A stretch of 64,000 bases of DNA. It comes from Hymenolepis diminuta (taxonomy: Eukaryota; Platyhelminthes; Cestoda; Cyclophyllidea; Hymenolepididae). Each line of letters opens with the position of its first letter. The first letter of the stretch is position 1. The stretch is taken from contig CAADRB010000030.1 in the NCBI GenBank assembly GCA_900708905.1, forward strand, positions 1,677,139 to 1,741,138. The letters run 5' to 3'. Under the pieces are notes generated by a model, which worked only from the letters and a program-made list of their open reading frames with translations, did not search any database and was not told where the DNA came from. A program made the position numbers and the translations under genes. Positions 1 through 15,400 of the stretch are shown in pieces.

Positions 1-455
1 GCTAACTCACGCAACTTCACTTTTCCATCATTCAAAACGATTTTGTGGATTTTTAAAATGTTTTCTGGTGTTACCGCCTCATCTGGACGTCCACTGCGTT
101 CTGCATCATCGGTGTCTCTACGACCACGTTTGAAGTCAGCAAACCAAGGTTTTATTGTTGTTTCTGATGGAGCGGAGTCCCCATAACGCTTTTCAAGCCA
201 TTGCTTCGCTTGAACAGTATTTTTTCTCATCAAGAAACAGTGTAGGATTAAAACACGAAATTGTTTTTGATCCATTGTTTTGAAAATAACAAAAGTAGCG
301 TCACTCTTAGCACAATAACTCACAAACTAATGAATAGAATATTATGAAATTTTAACAGATGTCTTTTGAAGGTTAGTATTAACTGAAAGAACAGTGACTG
401 CAATAAAACTAGCGCCACCTATGTGTCAGGCCCGGGACTTTTCAGCCCATGTGTT
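1..455 (-). mobile_element. Mariner transposon, mellifera-subfamily-like, 5' part (cut by the window edge)
   Basis: Reading leftwards from about 455, the sequence GGGCTGAAAAGTCCCGGGCC, then TGACACATAGGTGGCGC, resembles the terminal inverted repeat that I recall for mellifera-type mariners. A transposase reading frame starts at ATG 275 and stays open to base 1 (91 codons). It begins MDQKQFRVLILHCF and contains the helix-turn-helix paired-like region with SAPSETTIKPWFADFKRG and DDAERSGRPDEAV. These are typical of the N-terminal DNA-binding half of mariner transposases. The catalytic DD34D half lies outside the window. It sits inside the RALGAPA gene in the same orientation, downstream of exon 774-649. 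Its frame is undamaged here, unlike the other two mariners of this window. Confidence 0.85.
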
Positions 456-3400
456 ATATATTTCTTAATCTTTGAGTCAATAAATTAAGACGGCTTCCAG
501 GTAATCTGAAATTTTTTGCTCATGCAAGTGACTTGACTTAATCAAGAACTGACCCACAAAACCTTCTCAGCGATATATCATCTGTTATCTAACAGATCTC
601 ATAGGCTCAATAGTAAAGTGAGTACAAATTTAGTAATCAAAAACTTACAATGATATCTTCCGTATCTTTGACTTTTATATCCCGTGTGGTCGGATCTAGC
701 GCTTTAAAAGATCCAAAATGATTTTGGAACGACAGTAATGATACGATAACTGACATTGCCCGTGCGCGTAAAGCCTAAAGAATATAGCAATCAATTAATT
801 AGATAAAACTCCATTTATTATTTCTTCAAATAGACTAAACAAATGGGGAATCACACACCTCATTTTGAATAGCAGATGAGCCGAGTATCTCGTCAGCAGC
901 TTGAATGAAATCCAGAACAAGCAGACCACTTCCAGGCAAGGAGTAGCTGAACAGGCGCCCACAATCTGATCGAATCACTTCACCTGCAAAGTTCTGGCAA
1001 AATAAAGACTCCCATTAACCACCATTATGGGATATCTCAAGCCCTATATGCATAACCGGGACACTTACACAAGATTTGTCCGTTAGAAGAATGTGCAAGA
1101 TGCGATAAAACTGAGAGAGCATTTCTCCACTCAGTTCAAGATCATGTTGTGGAATAAGAGTCTTCCTCAATATACATATTGCGATTTTCTTTGCTTCGAC
1201 ATATTCATTCGGCAATTGGAGCACCTTTAAATAGACAGGAATGAGATAATTCAGAGGTGGTCGATTAGACGGTGATTTGATGGCTCCGCTTTTTGTCACT
1301 ACAAGAGCTTGATAAGCATCAATGGCAAGGAGAGAGTTGGTAAGGGAGTCCAGATAGTTTAACACTTCGGCAATAACATAGGGATTTGAAATTTGGCTGA
1401 AATCACCCAGCAGACCGAGAAAGCGTCGCCAACAGACAACTGCCGAATCGGTATTCCAACCAAGCTCTTTACCTCCTGCAAGAACACTATTTCCTCGGAT
1501 GTATTCTTGCAGGGGTTTGGCTATTGTGGTGGATTGTGAACTATCTGTAAACCAAAGGTGCACTATTAAGTTAATAACAAGAATAGCTTTGTTGAAAGGA
1601 AGAAAAATATGGACTTACCTTCTTGGTTAGTGATCCTTGTTAGCGTACTGTCGGACACCATATAAACTGCAAGAAAAAAAAATGACTGATCGTAACTTTG
1701 ATACTCTAATATAAGTTGTCAAATTCAATTTCACCATGCACATATTTCAGAATTCATACTTCTCTTGTTTCAACGCACATTCTACGGATATGATTGGCGA
1801 CCTTGAACGGATTACCTTTTCTCAGATTTAGGCTGAACCATCCTTTACCCGGTAGTTACATACAAGACACCAAAGATATCTTGAACTCAGTAAACTTATA
1901 GAACATTATAGCAGATTGCATCAAGTAAACTAGACAACCACAAATTCTTAACCTCCTGACTTTGCTGAGATTTCAATCATGAGAAAGAAACACCAGTCCT
2001 TCCGTTATGATTAACCGCAAAGACGTCATTTGGAAGCGATCAATCCAGATAGAATAATTCGATATTATGAATTATAATTCCTATCTCTCCAATTTTATGC
2101 CAAATAGACAGCGATGGTTAAATGCATAGTCCAAATGCAGACATAGGCCTAGATTCATAGGTGTATCTTTATTCTCGAGTATCTTAAATCCTATTGACCT
2201 TTTCGTATGCGTTCTTTGCTTTTTACCTTTGATCAGCAAACCTTGTAAGTTTCTTTAGCTAAATCCTATTTTCATGAGTCCTCTGTAGCGAACAGTGATT
2301 TAGTTATTTTGAACAAATTGTTCCTTATATTCTTTACCTCCTGTTTTGAGTCGTATAAGCTTAATGTAGCAATAAAAGGGTAATAAACGGTTAAATAACT
2401 TCGTATCTAAAAGCAAACCACAATACGGATATACCTAAGATTGAATATGCGTTCGATTAAAGATACGCGAATGCCATTAGAGTGGCTCTCTGACCACTTT
2501 GTGATATACTTGATCTCTTTCAACAGATAATTATATGAAAATGCACGATTTGAGATTAAATCACCTACTTTCGCTATCCGACACTCTCTTCAACGTTGCA
2601 TTTGAAACATCATTTTCTGTAGCCAAAAAAGGTAAATCTTGAGTTTTATATGGGATTAAAAATGACACTGAAGACAGTTTCCAAAACGAACCTGTGAGCC
2701 GAATCATTTGAGAAACCTACAAAACAAGAAAATACATTTAAATCAAAGCCTTGATTGTGTCTTTAAAGCATTGGACAAAAAAACGTGTGTGACAGGATAA
2801 GAGGTTCTTAAAGCTCGCGGAATTGAATGGTATTGGAACAAAGCGATGAATACCACTCGCCGCCGTTATAGTATTAGCAGGCATTAACTTAATTTACACC
2901 AAGAAATGTAGAGGTTTGTGTTAAGATGATCCTGATGCCAAAAGGCAGTGAGAGATTACACCACCACTACCTCTGTGGGGATAAAGGATGAGGATTCATA
3001 GGAATCTAACGAAGAGAAATCGACACTCTGACCACGTCTAGTAAGGAAGCCTGCAGCAGCGTTGCGTCCACGATCACCCCTCAATATGACCTTATGATGT
3101 TGCTTGTGTTGTCGATGAAGCTGCAAGAGCTACATATAAATAGGGGGAGGCCCCCAAAGGAAAGCATTTGCGAGGTGAATGAATAGCAGAGCACATACCC
3201 AGTGAATAAAAATGAAACAGGGCAGCGGTAGAGGAAACATACCTTTCTGTGTTTTTCATAAGGGGGTTCATTATCTGTCCCGTTTGTTGAAAAGGGAGGC
3301 GGCGGTGGGAGGAGGTTATCATTCTCAGAAACGTAGCCGGAAGCGGGATTGTCTGAGGGCGTGCACTCCACGTGATGATTTATCGACTTGGTGCTTTCGT

Positions 3401-6400
3401 TGTTCGATCCAAGAGGGGGAAGGGCTACTCCTTCATCTTCCTCCTTGACTGTACTATCCGTTCCACGAGTATCTATTGAGAGGACCTCTTTCTTCTGAAT
3501 CTGTGTGGTAAGAAAATTAGGGATGGTGAGTCGTGTTATATAAATTATGATTAAAATTAATAATGCATTAACTAATACATTTAAAACAAAACAGCCAATA
3601 ACGTCAACTGCTTTAATCCGTTCTTCTAAATCGATGGTGTTACAGATGCTTACCATAATACGTCTCAATCGAATTGAAGGTTAGTGTCTTCTCCCACTCA
3701 AACTGGACAGAGAAGTAACAAACCAGACAGAAACTGACATTATGTAAATCATTTAATCATTCCATTCACTGTACGTGCGTGAAAAATTCGTTAAGACAAG
3801 GATGGTTAAGCCGTAATATAACAGAATGTCATCCCCAATCGTGATATTAAGTGCAATGTCAGCCTATCTTCAAAGAATTTTAAGGGGACGTATATTACAG
3901 TCCGATAAACTCATCAAATTCCTGGAAGCAACATATACTATTCAACCTGAGCTAAGTGGTAAATATAGAGAACCATATGGAATAAATCTTTCCATCTCGT
4001 CCCCAAAATAAAAACATTAAATTTATACATCCAAATATCATTACTTATGATAGTATTATAGTAATAGTTCCTAAGCTCATATAGGAAAGCGTTTTTCTAC
4101 GTTCATTATGGATAGAGAGTGACATCAAGGAGCCTCTGGTGAGAAATTCGAATTTTGCTACTCCACGATGTAAGCCAGACTTAATTAGTGCGGTTGGCCA
4201 TTCCACCCACTGGGTGTGGGCCGATGGGAGTCGGACATATGACCTCTGACATGGCAGACGTGAAAGGTGACCAATGCGCAATCGAAACACATATACTAGC
4301 TTTATAAAGAAGTGAACATTTTTGATTTACGTAATAAATAATAAATCACCGAAAATTATTATTCGTATTTCATAGAAGTGTTACGGTGGAACCCGCCGTG
4401 AAGTGAGCTTGGAAGAATAAATAGTAACTCCGAAACCCAATTAGGAAAGTGTTTTCCAACATTTAGTCCGGGTAAAGTGATAGGGTTGTGAGCCCGGTCT
4501 AGTGAAACCACTATGCACAGCCCATATGATTTGCCTGTCTGTTCCCCTGCTTAATCTTATTTCGTTTTATGTATACACGGATACCCAACTTTTTATACAA
4601 TTAACGGTCATACACTCGGACTGTGTCGGTTCCGAACGATCCTCCGCCGGATGTCCATTAGTATGCATTGTCATTCTCTTACCTCATTCCAAGTGAAGTG
4701 ATAATCATTTTAAAACAAAGATTTAATCACTTTCTGCAAACCTATGCAATGGGCTAATATGAGTTATACAGAGAAAAAACCTCAAAATCCCAGTTCATGG
4801 TTATTCAATACTGGACGAAAACAAGAAGCCCAAACTACAACTTTAAACCTTATCAACCCTCCTCTTAGTGCATTACGCATTTTGTGCCACAGGTAATGAA
4901 ATTTATCAATATCTAGTGTAACTTACATAGAAATCGATATCACTGCTGTCACAATCGAATGAGTTGCGAACTTCTACACCATCGGTAGCACTCAAGTACT
5001 CAGCTCCACCATCAGAACTAACTCCATCAGCTTCATCTGAACCCACAGTGAGACTGAAATCCACTCTCGAGTTCGGTTCATTGGAACCCGGGGAATCGAG
5101 AGTATCCACTCTTGGTTTATCGGGAATTCGCGAGTCTAGACTATTGGTGGGGCAACTTACAGCCTTGCCTAAATAGGTATAATGTAGAGAGACGAAAATG
5201 GCGTTAAATAAAAGGGAACAGAAAGGTTTTGACACTCACTGTCGTCTGAGAAACGTTTTTCTTTAAGAGTAATCAGACGAGGTGCACCAAAAGGTTGAGA
5301 AGTCATCCCCGCTTTGCCTAAATTTCAAAACATAAATTGGTAAAATGCTTGTGTCAAGAGCACATTAATCAACAGTCGAGGAAATTAAACACAATTACTA
5401 TTAAGTAATAGAATAAAATACACTGATGCACCTGAAAAGAATGGAGTGTGTTGATCATTGGGTTTACACTCTCTTCTCAAGGAATGCGATTTAGCTATGG
5501 GTTAACCATTATATATAATCATAGGCTAATCAATCCCAGTTTATTTGAAAATTTACAAGCTAAATCATTTTCCCAATTAAAAAACGACGTTGAGTTTTAG
5601 AACTTTTGCCTTTTTCTATTCAACCTACCAGGTCCGAACAAATCTATTACTCCAGCAGTACTGCAGTTATATTTTTAATCAATGAGTAACCATTAGGTTA
5701 AATCTGAAGATAGCCTTTCACTCATAGAAATCATCCCTAGGGTATGTTGCCAAAGTAGTTCTGACCTTGCCCTGTTGAAGAAACTAACCTTAAACCGATT
5801 ATTTACTTAAGTCCACACTCAATAATGCAATTAAAACCATTTAAGCAGAAAACTATAGAAGACAAGTAACCAAGGAAAACAAATAGGACATTACAGTGAT
5901 TAGTACGCAGAGAGAGTAAGTCACGAGAGAGTGGAATAAAAATGATCAATAACAACATGTCTAAGAGGACTATCTGCAGAAAGTGGTCACCATCATGAAT
6001 AGATCTGTTAAGTTGACATGGTAGTTAAAGTTTCCTTCGACAAGTTATTTTAACCAAACAAATAGATTGAAGGTCTTGAAGAAACCATTCATTCACCCAT
6101 CCATCAGAATTTCATCGATGATCCCAATATATTAAGAGCGATGCTAATCCCTCTTCGTGAAGAGATGAATATTCAATTTTAAATAATTTAAACGGATATG
6201 CTTACCAAGCGCTCGAAAATGGTCAAAAATGTCGTTTTATCTGACTTGGACAATAAGCGAAAGAAAATACCGATTTCTCCCTCCCTACTTCCCAAAATTA
6301 TGACCTTAAAACTATGCACCCGCTAGCACAATATATACTAGGTCAATAAATAAAAGGCACACGATATAAATGAGGAAAAAGCAAAGGAATTATTAAATTT

Positions 6401-9400
6401 ATATGAGATAAAAATTGGTGCCTAACATGCAAAAAGAGATCAGGTCATGAGAAACTAACATTAAGAGAGAAAAAAGTGATAAATCAGTATTTAAGATATC
6501 ACCCTCTAGGAATTTAACCGCCTTTCTACCGTATCCATACTTTTAATCAGTGGGCAATTAGCAATATTGCAGTGGTGTGAAAGATTATATCAATGGTTAT
6601 TAGCATAGAAGTATTTCAGGATCTAATTCTTTTAAATACAAAACAAAAACATCCCACGAGTTTCAAAGTGTTTAGACTGCCTGATTAAATAAATGAAATC
6701 GGGTTATTCGACAAGCTCAACTTTTCCTCAATCTAAACAGATCGACTTACCAAATCCACGTCTTCCTCGATTAGTTTTCGACTCATCAGGTAGGTGAGTG
6801 AGGTCCACACCAAAGACAATTTTGCCCAACTGTCGGGTGAGGAAGTCCATAGCTTTCTACAAATGCGAGAAAAAAGAAGCACTCAAAGTTACTTGACTAC
6901 AAAATTCAGACGTAAACTACTAATTAACCATCAGTAATACCTTCCATTCTCTAAAAAGTGCCGGACAGTCGGGTAGACGGGAGTATATACTCAAAAATTT
7001 GTCCCAGGTTGTTGAAGGAATGGGCGCCGCCAAGGTTGCATAGATACACGAAGTGTTGAGAGTCTATGAAAAGGAAGGAGAGAAATGATCGAAATCTGGT
7101 CAGTAGAGCTATAATATATCAATAGACTACACAACAGTACAAACTAAATTGCTATTTCGTGGCAAACGAAGCGTTAACACGTTTCGCTTGTCTTTCAGTA
7201 GGGGAAAACAACTCATTGAAGGGACAAAATTTATTTGCAACTGTAGGCATAAAACGGACAAGTATATTGATTATTGCAGTTTTCTAATGCTACAAAAGCG
7301 TTTAGTGATAGTGAGTAGAGTGTTAGACAGACGTATCCTAATAAAAAGTAATAATAATGCTTTATTTATAAAAATAGTGTGCAGTATACCAGTCGGACAA
7401 GTTAATATATGACTTGGAGGCATTACCATTGGGAGAGGGCAGGAGAATTTAGTCTATAGAGTTCAGCATTTTTACTGGTTTCCTCAGACTTAAGAATACG
7501 TGCTGAAAATTTTCGCTACATTCAGGAATTCGCTAAGTCTATCCATCTCTACATCCTTCAATACTGAATAGGCATCACCTCAAAAGTCCACAGAAAATAG
7601 AATAGCATCGCATAAAAGATCACAATTGGTACAAGGCGTTTTAACCACCACTGTCCCTTAAAAAATTTAAAGCATCCGGAAATTAAACACTTGGAGACCA
7701 TAATGACCATCATGTTAGTGGAAAAGTTATCTCTCTGATAGTGCAAACGTGTATTTTTCTATTTCTGCGAGCTTTCGCAAACAATTGAAAACATTAAATT
7801 CCACTTTCGCATTTTAACAAATGAGAAACTAATTTGCTAAGTGGTTCAATCATGATATTCCAATAAAACTAGACTTTCTAAGTGTCTTGAGAGTTAATAT
7901 TTTAAATTCCCTTTTAACTAAGTAAGCTTTGCACACAATCATTTCTGACTTAGCAAACAACGTAACAACGCTCATGCATGATCGGTCCTATTCCATAAAA
8001 ATGGCAAGATCAATACTCACCTGAAACATTTTGCCCAGAAGCTTGTCATTCGATACCCAATGAGAATCAAAATTATCCGTTTGGTAAATTTTGGACATCA
8101 CCTCAGAGATAATATGCATGAGGGTAAAGAGCAGTTTTTCCCTAAAAATAACAGAATAATACTCTGGAATAGATAACTTTCTCAATTCAACATAGCAGCC
8201 AAGGGTCTATTGTCCCACAAAATAGAAATACAACAGACGCAGTAGAGGAATTACAAGATGTGAATAACCTACCAACTTTCAGTATTGAGTGCATTTAGCT
8301 GAGTGAGGGGCTGAACGATTGTGTCGAGAATGAGGGTACATAGGGTGATCTGTTGACCCACAAAGTCAACCATCACCTTCTGTATCTTGTCGGTCAAATC
8401 CAGATCCTCTTCTCTGGCCGGGGGACAGGTGTAGAGGAAGATATGTGCGAGATTTGTGAACATTGTCTGGAAAATAAAGTTAAGATATTAAGAGAGAGTA
8501 CAAATAGAGTACAATTTCTAATAAGTATCCAGTGACTTGGATCATGCACACTTAAATCCTAAATTAACTCTAATTGGAGTGTCAAAACTTACACCTGCTC
8601 TAATTAGAATTAAACGTAACCTACATAATCCTTCTAGGCTCTGTACATACAAACAGCTAATAAATATTACAAAACGCATTAATCCCAGTCTTTTCCCTAA
8701 CAGGTTTGGGGGTCTTTGGAAAAGCACACAACAATGGATAGCCAAAGCGGTCCCAAAGTCTATCAAAAGCCGGCTAGTAGTTTCAATTATCTATAGATAT
8801 TAGTCGCAAAAAGCTTATCGTTCTGCAAGTGTGAAGATAGGATTAGAGTTAATTTTAAATCTTAGGCCTCAATTATTCCAGATGCACGTAATCAAAGGTA
8901 TTTGAACTATTTTTGCAAAAATTATCCAGTGAAACTTACCACACAAATATCCGATAAAGTCGATCAATTCAAAGATCTCCAGCTGAGAGAGAATTAAGAA
9001 CAAACCAGATCAAACCAACTGCTCGATGCCAAAAGAAATTTTAACTTTCCAACGTAGAAATCTTTTAGTCAGAGTTTATAAATTACATAAGAGCTTCTAC
9101 CGATAGCTTTGATCAAATGGACGTAATAATAATACAATTACAGTGAACACAACTTACGGAGCTATCTCATCTTTGTTGCATTAAGATTACAAGCTGCTAA
9201 ATATCATGTAAGATTATTTAACCTTTACAAGTAGCGAGTAAAGCAAGACTGACCTTCATTATTATAAAATTGGTCAATAAATACTGAAAATCCTAGACAA
9301 GCATTTGCTGAAATCCAGGGAACGATTCACGAAATATAAATTTTGGAAAACGAACTCTCCATTTAGTAATTATGAGACAATCCGAGTCGAATAATCAAAT

Positions 9401-12400
9401 TAAGTAAGACTTTTTGATACCTTGAAGCTGATATCCCTTTTGATTACCTGCTCTTTATCACTTGTCATGCTTTCTGTTAATAGATTTCGATTGCTTCCCA
9501 CAGTTAAAAATGGCTGTATTGCTCTGGTTAATAATAATAACAGGTACGTAGTGATTCGTAATTTCTGTACCAAATGCGCACCGAATAATAATAACCGAAT
9601 AACAAAGTGAAACTCGCAAATTTTAGCCATGATTAAGAACGTTTTGACCGGAACGCGTCTAATTTATTAATGTGAACTACGCAAATAACATAGTTAATAA
9701 CGAACCACAGGGTGATATTTCTATGAGAAACAATTGAATTAAGGCAGTGATAAATTAGGATTTAATCTCTATGACAATATAATATAAAACGGTGGGCTAT
9801 AAGCGATTCATGAATTAGGTTTACTAGCACTATCTACGGATCTAACCTATAGCTCTCTAATTATCGGGATGGGAGTGATGACGATGCTTGATCGATTCTG
9901 GATGTATGTCTTCTTCCTTTACGGGATTACAAGGGAAAACAGGCCTTCGCTCTTCCACCCATTTGTCTTAAAAGCTAAATTCCAACTGAATGAAAAGCTT
10001 TTCCAAAAAAAATTTCAAGGCATAAAATTTTTAAGGACAGAGGTACTGATCACAAATCTCGCTACATGTGCCATTTTAATACCTTTTAAACCCTTCCCCC
10101 TGTTCACTGATCAAACTCCTTCAACAAGTAACTTCTCTATTTAAGTGGATCATAATGAAAACACAAGCCCCTCCAAATATTAATAATAGTAATAATAACA
10201 TCAAACTATAGCCTCTATTAAATGAAATGATAGATGATGAAAACGTGTGCGCATAGATGAAAAAATTTAAAACACTTAGAAAGAGAGAAAGGGATAGATT
10301 AGGGGGTTAATTATTCAGCGGATAAACATGATGAAATAGGAGGTAATATTTGCGTCAGCTAGTTCGGTTCACTTTGTCATAACGCTATAGGAGAACAGCA
10401 AGGCGCTCAATAACCGGTATAAACCCTCCTAATTCATAGTAATTTATTACTCTTGTAAACTTCCACAGTTCGAAATGCACGTAGTTCACCAGCTATCAGA
10501 CGGGATTAGGGCTGTTCTGTAAATATGAGATTATGATAATATGAATAAAATCAGGTCTTAAAAACCAAGCAGTAGGCGAAAGTACCAACCTAAGTTGTAA
10601 GACCAAAAGAAGGGACACAGAATTCTACTGCGAATATATAGTTGTCCTAATCTGCAGCTGACTCATCAAAGTTGATCGAAGCATGACAGGCACAGACGGT
10701 ACTTAAGAGGTTGGCTATAATCAATAGGATTATCCGTACGCTCCCAACCCTCCCCAGACATTTATTTCTATTCTCAAGTTGCATACAGCATCCTTCTTCG
10801 TATATAAAAAAAAACACCTACACCATCCACCATTAATCTCAACTTTCTTCTATAACTTTGGGTCTGGACGGATCGCTAGGACTAAGACGTTACAGGTAAT
10901 GTAAAACCATTGTCGTTAAGATATGACAATGGAAAAGGTATTTTGTTTTTAGTGTAAAATCTTGTAATTTTTTCAATTTTACTCAGATAAACTAGTAAAC
11001 TAAAAGAAGACTAAAGTGTAGGAAACAAAACCAGGGATAGTACATAATATAGGTATATATGAAAGCAGAGGGTGGATTTAAATAATGATCAAACAATAAA
11101 TTTAATGTATACGTTATAAGGTGACAGTCATCGAGTCCTGGAATCAGAGAATTATCAAGCCACAAAAATTGATCATCGACCGTCAATCACGATGTAGAAA
11201 TAATACCGACCGGACACGAATGAAAGCCGACAATGTGTCCAAATGCATACATTTCTAAATGTGCAATCAGTAAATTTAGATGGCCTTCCATATTTTATAT
11301 CTTCATATAAATTTATAAAAAGAATACCTTGAAAGATTTTTTTCCCTAAGTAATATGATACTGATAAAAATCAGAGACTCGGGTCAGTAAACTGTTACTA
11401 GCGAATACAAGCACGTGCTAGCTACATAGATATAACCTTGCTAACTTTCCAACAATCCAGGTTAATTTGAATCACAAGCCAAAGTGGTTTACTGTAAATA
11501 TATGTACTATAACGATTCAAGTGACCCAGGTGATTCTGCTAGGTAGAATCCAGCTAATCGGGGAATACGAAGCTTTCCTAATCCCATACATGAATATGCA
11601 TGATGGATGTTGATAGCAGTCAAAGCCGATTCGGCTAATACATCTAATGGCTCTAACCATTAAACACCACCTTTTGCCACTCATTTCCGGCCACCCGCCG
11701 GTCTACCTTTTTAACCCTCGAATCGAGAAAAATAGTGGTCACTGGGGTTAGCGGTATCAGGTGATAAGACATAATGTTAGTAATTTGAATCTTCTAACAG
11801 TACCTTTCAGAATCCAACATTATACAGAGTAATGTCATTGGAGTCCGAGGATTTCGCCTTCAAGAAAACTATGACTCTCATTTAACCCCCTTTCATAAAA
11901 CTGCATTGCTAAAAAAAACTTACACAATCTTTGTACAGTAACGTTTAACAAAGTTTGTAAAGTTCACAATGAATCATTTCAATTCTTATATTTCTGAAAG
12001 TTTTTCAAAGCTAGTCTTGTTATTCAGAAGTCTCTCATACTGAAATATACATAAGACTATTTATCTTTTGTCCTGTGTTAAATCAGTAGGGTTGATAATA
12101 GTTACAACAAATTTTAAACCTTTTTTAAGAGAAGCGGTTTCTAACACTTGAATCGGCGGGCATAAGAATAGCCTTCTGGAACCTTGTCCTATTAGAAACT
12201 CACAGCCCGCTAGCCTCTCTTAATTGATATGATTGGTCATTCCAATCGCTGCATGTGTGTCAGAAATGCTAAGTGGATTTGAAAGAAGTCCAAAAACTCC
12301 ACCTCTAGTTAACGGGATTATCGATTTTTGGAATCCCACCTGGACATGTAAGACCATCTCTGCAATTATTGGCTAACCAGGTAGCTAATCTTTTGTCACA

Positions 12401-15400
12401 TATCCAACCCTATATAAATAAATTTTCTTAATAGAGAAAACCATGCTTTGAGCAACAAGTCCTCTTCCTTCTTTCTGGAATTTGAGTAGTTGTAGTCTTA
12501 TAAAAGAACAACGAAGGAATACAAGAATGTGGTACGTTGTAACCTTGGTTAGTGGTTCCAGTGATTCATCCCTCTTAACTTCTTATTAATTCCCACTTTT
12601 ATTTAACTCTCACAGTTTGAGCATTACTCTGCTACTCAGTCACTTGCCCCACTAACGCCTACTTTGTTCTCACCTAATACAGGTAACAAACTTGCTTTTT
12701 GGGGTAGTATAGATCGTAAAGCTTAAAGGGGTAATAACATACTCAGTTTCCTCTGCCCTATGTTGCTGATATCTAAGGTAAAACATTTCATACAAGTATC
12801 AGATCCATAACCACTCGGGCTTAACGGGCTCGGAATATTAATAACTCAAATTACTGAGCGTATAGTATTGGTACTCTGACAATAATAAGCAGGTACATAG
12901 TCATAATATTCGACAAAAATGAAGTAGCAGATACGGAAAAATATTTAACATTAAAAACCGCTGGAGTTATGTTAAGTGGAAGCGTTAAGAAGCATCTGAA
13001 ATCCATGCTTTCTTAGACTGATTATACCGATTAATGTCATTTTTGTATTCCCATGCAATAGTTATTATATCCAGCGAGCTGTCAATCAATGTGTAATTAT
13101 AATAAATCATTGCAGCAAAACAACATGGCGGCGATAAGAAATTTGACTCACCATCGTTGACTATTATGAAATGGGGATCACCACAAAAACAAATGTAACT
13201 GACAATGAATAAAAAAGCGACGTAGGAAATTTAAATATTAGTTGACTATAACTGAAAAAAATCATAGATAGTATCAACTAGCTACTCTTAGATGGTAGAA
13301 GGCACAAATGGATTAATTTCGAACGTGAATTCACCCAAAAACCCAAAATTCAAACTTTCATGCTTGCCATGAACATCAAATAATAAAACTCACCTGATAA
13401 GTTCTCTGCGTGCATCCACCGACTTCCGAATGTTGCGAAAGACTCGATGTTGTAGTTTTGTCATTGGGTTTCGACAGACTCCGACTTGGAAGAGCTGAGG
13501 AGAAACATAGATCTCTTCGACGACGCATGTCTTTCAAATTAGAACTATTACCGGAGTTTTGATGCTGAACGCCCTGCCATAACAATACAGAAAGACTAAT
13601 AATTAATGATGATATCTAAGAGCAAAAATACGCAAATCAATGAAAAGTGACGAAGGAATTTTGATTAAAATTAGAAGGAATGACGAGAAAAAATTGATTC
13701 ACTGTTTAATTTAAATCCTAGAGAATCTACATTTAACATAATAAGAAACAAAAACCAAACTACAAAGAAATTAACTGATTTAGATGAACAGTTACTAATA
13801 ATGGAGTTATACCAAATCGTAACTTGACAGTGTTATTTCGGTGCCTCATTATCGTCCGCGTAAATATCGATTTCCGATCAAATGGTTTCGTTCATTCTGT
13901 GTGGGTATTTACCCGTCTAATCCTTATCCAACGCAATCAGTCCAATTCTATTTTTTGAATCCACTCGTACATTGAGATCATATCACATAACATATACTTT
14001 AGGTACTTTAGCAAAAGCTTATTACGATTCTATGACTTACCCATCGTTAATCATCCCTTTAAGTTGATTAACAATTTATCCCATATTTAGATTTCTTCCA
14101 TTCTGTTTATCAACTTCTTTAGTCTACCATATACAAAGCAGATGCCTGCTTAACACTCTCAGACTACAAGAATTCACGTCACATTCACTGTCTTCTTCTT
14201 GTTTGTGATAAATTATGCTAAATCTTGGAAGCGAAATAATCAAACCCATTTAAAAGACCATAGCACACATATGAAGCTGAAGATACGATCCACCACTGAC
14301 ATTTTTCCAATTCAAAGACTGAAATTTGATGTAAAAGTGTAGGATAAACAAAAGGTATATTGTGATTGAAAAAATAAGTGGTGATTTCAAATCTTCAACA
14401 ACCAGGAACCAGTGAAACGCAATAATTTGCCTTAAAAATTTCAAACTACGAGGGAGCTCAACCATCGCCAAAATCTCGGACTGGAGCAATAAGAAAAGAT
14501 AAATTGGCCAAGATTAGATTTCCTGAATAATTTTACCCCAAACTTTCGTGCAAATTCGTGCTGTTGTTCAACCGCATATCAAATTTTGAAAATTGAACCG
14601 GGATAGAACAGGAAATGCATCTCAGATAACCAGTGCCTCTAGTGCACTTGCACTCAAGGATTAACATCCCGTAACGGAATTCAATTATCTCCATTTGAGA
14701 AAAGATATTTATAATTGCTATTGACATTCAAAGCTACATTTTTTCCACAGACACATTTAAATAGACATGCTTTTGATTACAATAAATATTTAACATTGAT
14801 TTGAGAGTGAACAATAACGACAGATAATAAACCACCTCCATTGAATGTGCGTCGATGGCGTAGCAGTCAACAAAATCAGAACTCTTGGATGCAATACTCA
14901 TCGACGCATATTCAGTGGCTTCAAACTGGCCAAAAAGGAATCAGAATGCGAGTTTCTCATTAGAGCCTTCAGAATGCTTCGCCGAAGTCCAAGATGAATA
15001 CTGTAACAAAATAATCCTTCGACGGGCTTGGAGATTATTAATAAACAACTATTATTCATCACATTTACTTTTGAAGTTTCCAAATGCGCTCTAAGCAAGA
15101 AGGCATGTTTGAAAATAGCTAATTTACAACCGACAAGAGTGAATTTTAACTGTGTATAATACATAGGTTCAAAAAGTGCGAAATATGAATATTTCACAGA
15201 AATTATCGTACATATTATGACATATTCGTTCAAGAAGTACGTGACTAATTCCTTGCTTATTTGATTTCTGGAAGTGATAGGCTGTCTATATTATTATAAG
15301 GAGTATAACTTACTGCATAATATTCTAATATTCAAATTTAATAATTCGACTCTCAGGCTCATAGAAGAGATTATGTCAACGAAATTCAGTCTATTGATTG

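Noticed and set aside
3092..3448. Overlapping open frames on both strands around 3.1-3.7 kb, including a hydrophobic N-terminal extension
   Set aside because: Only 3500-3243 on the minus strand is bounded by good splice sites in phase with RALGAPA; the hydrophobic part is intron read-through.
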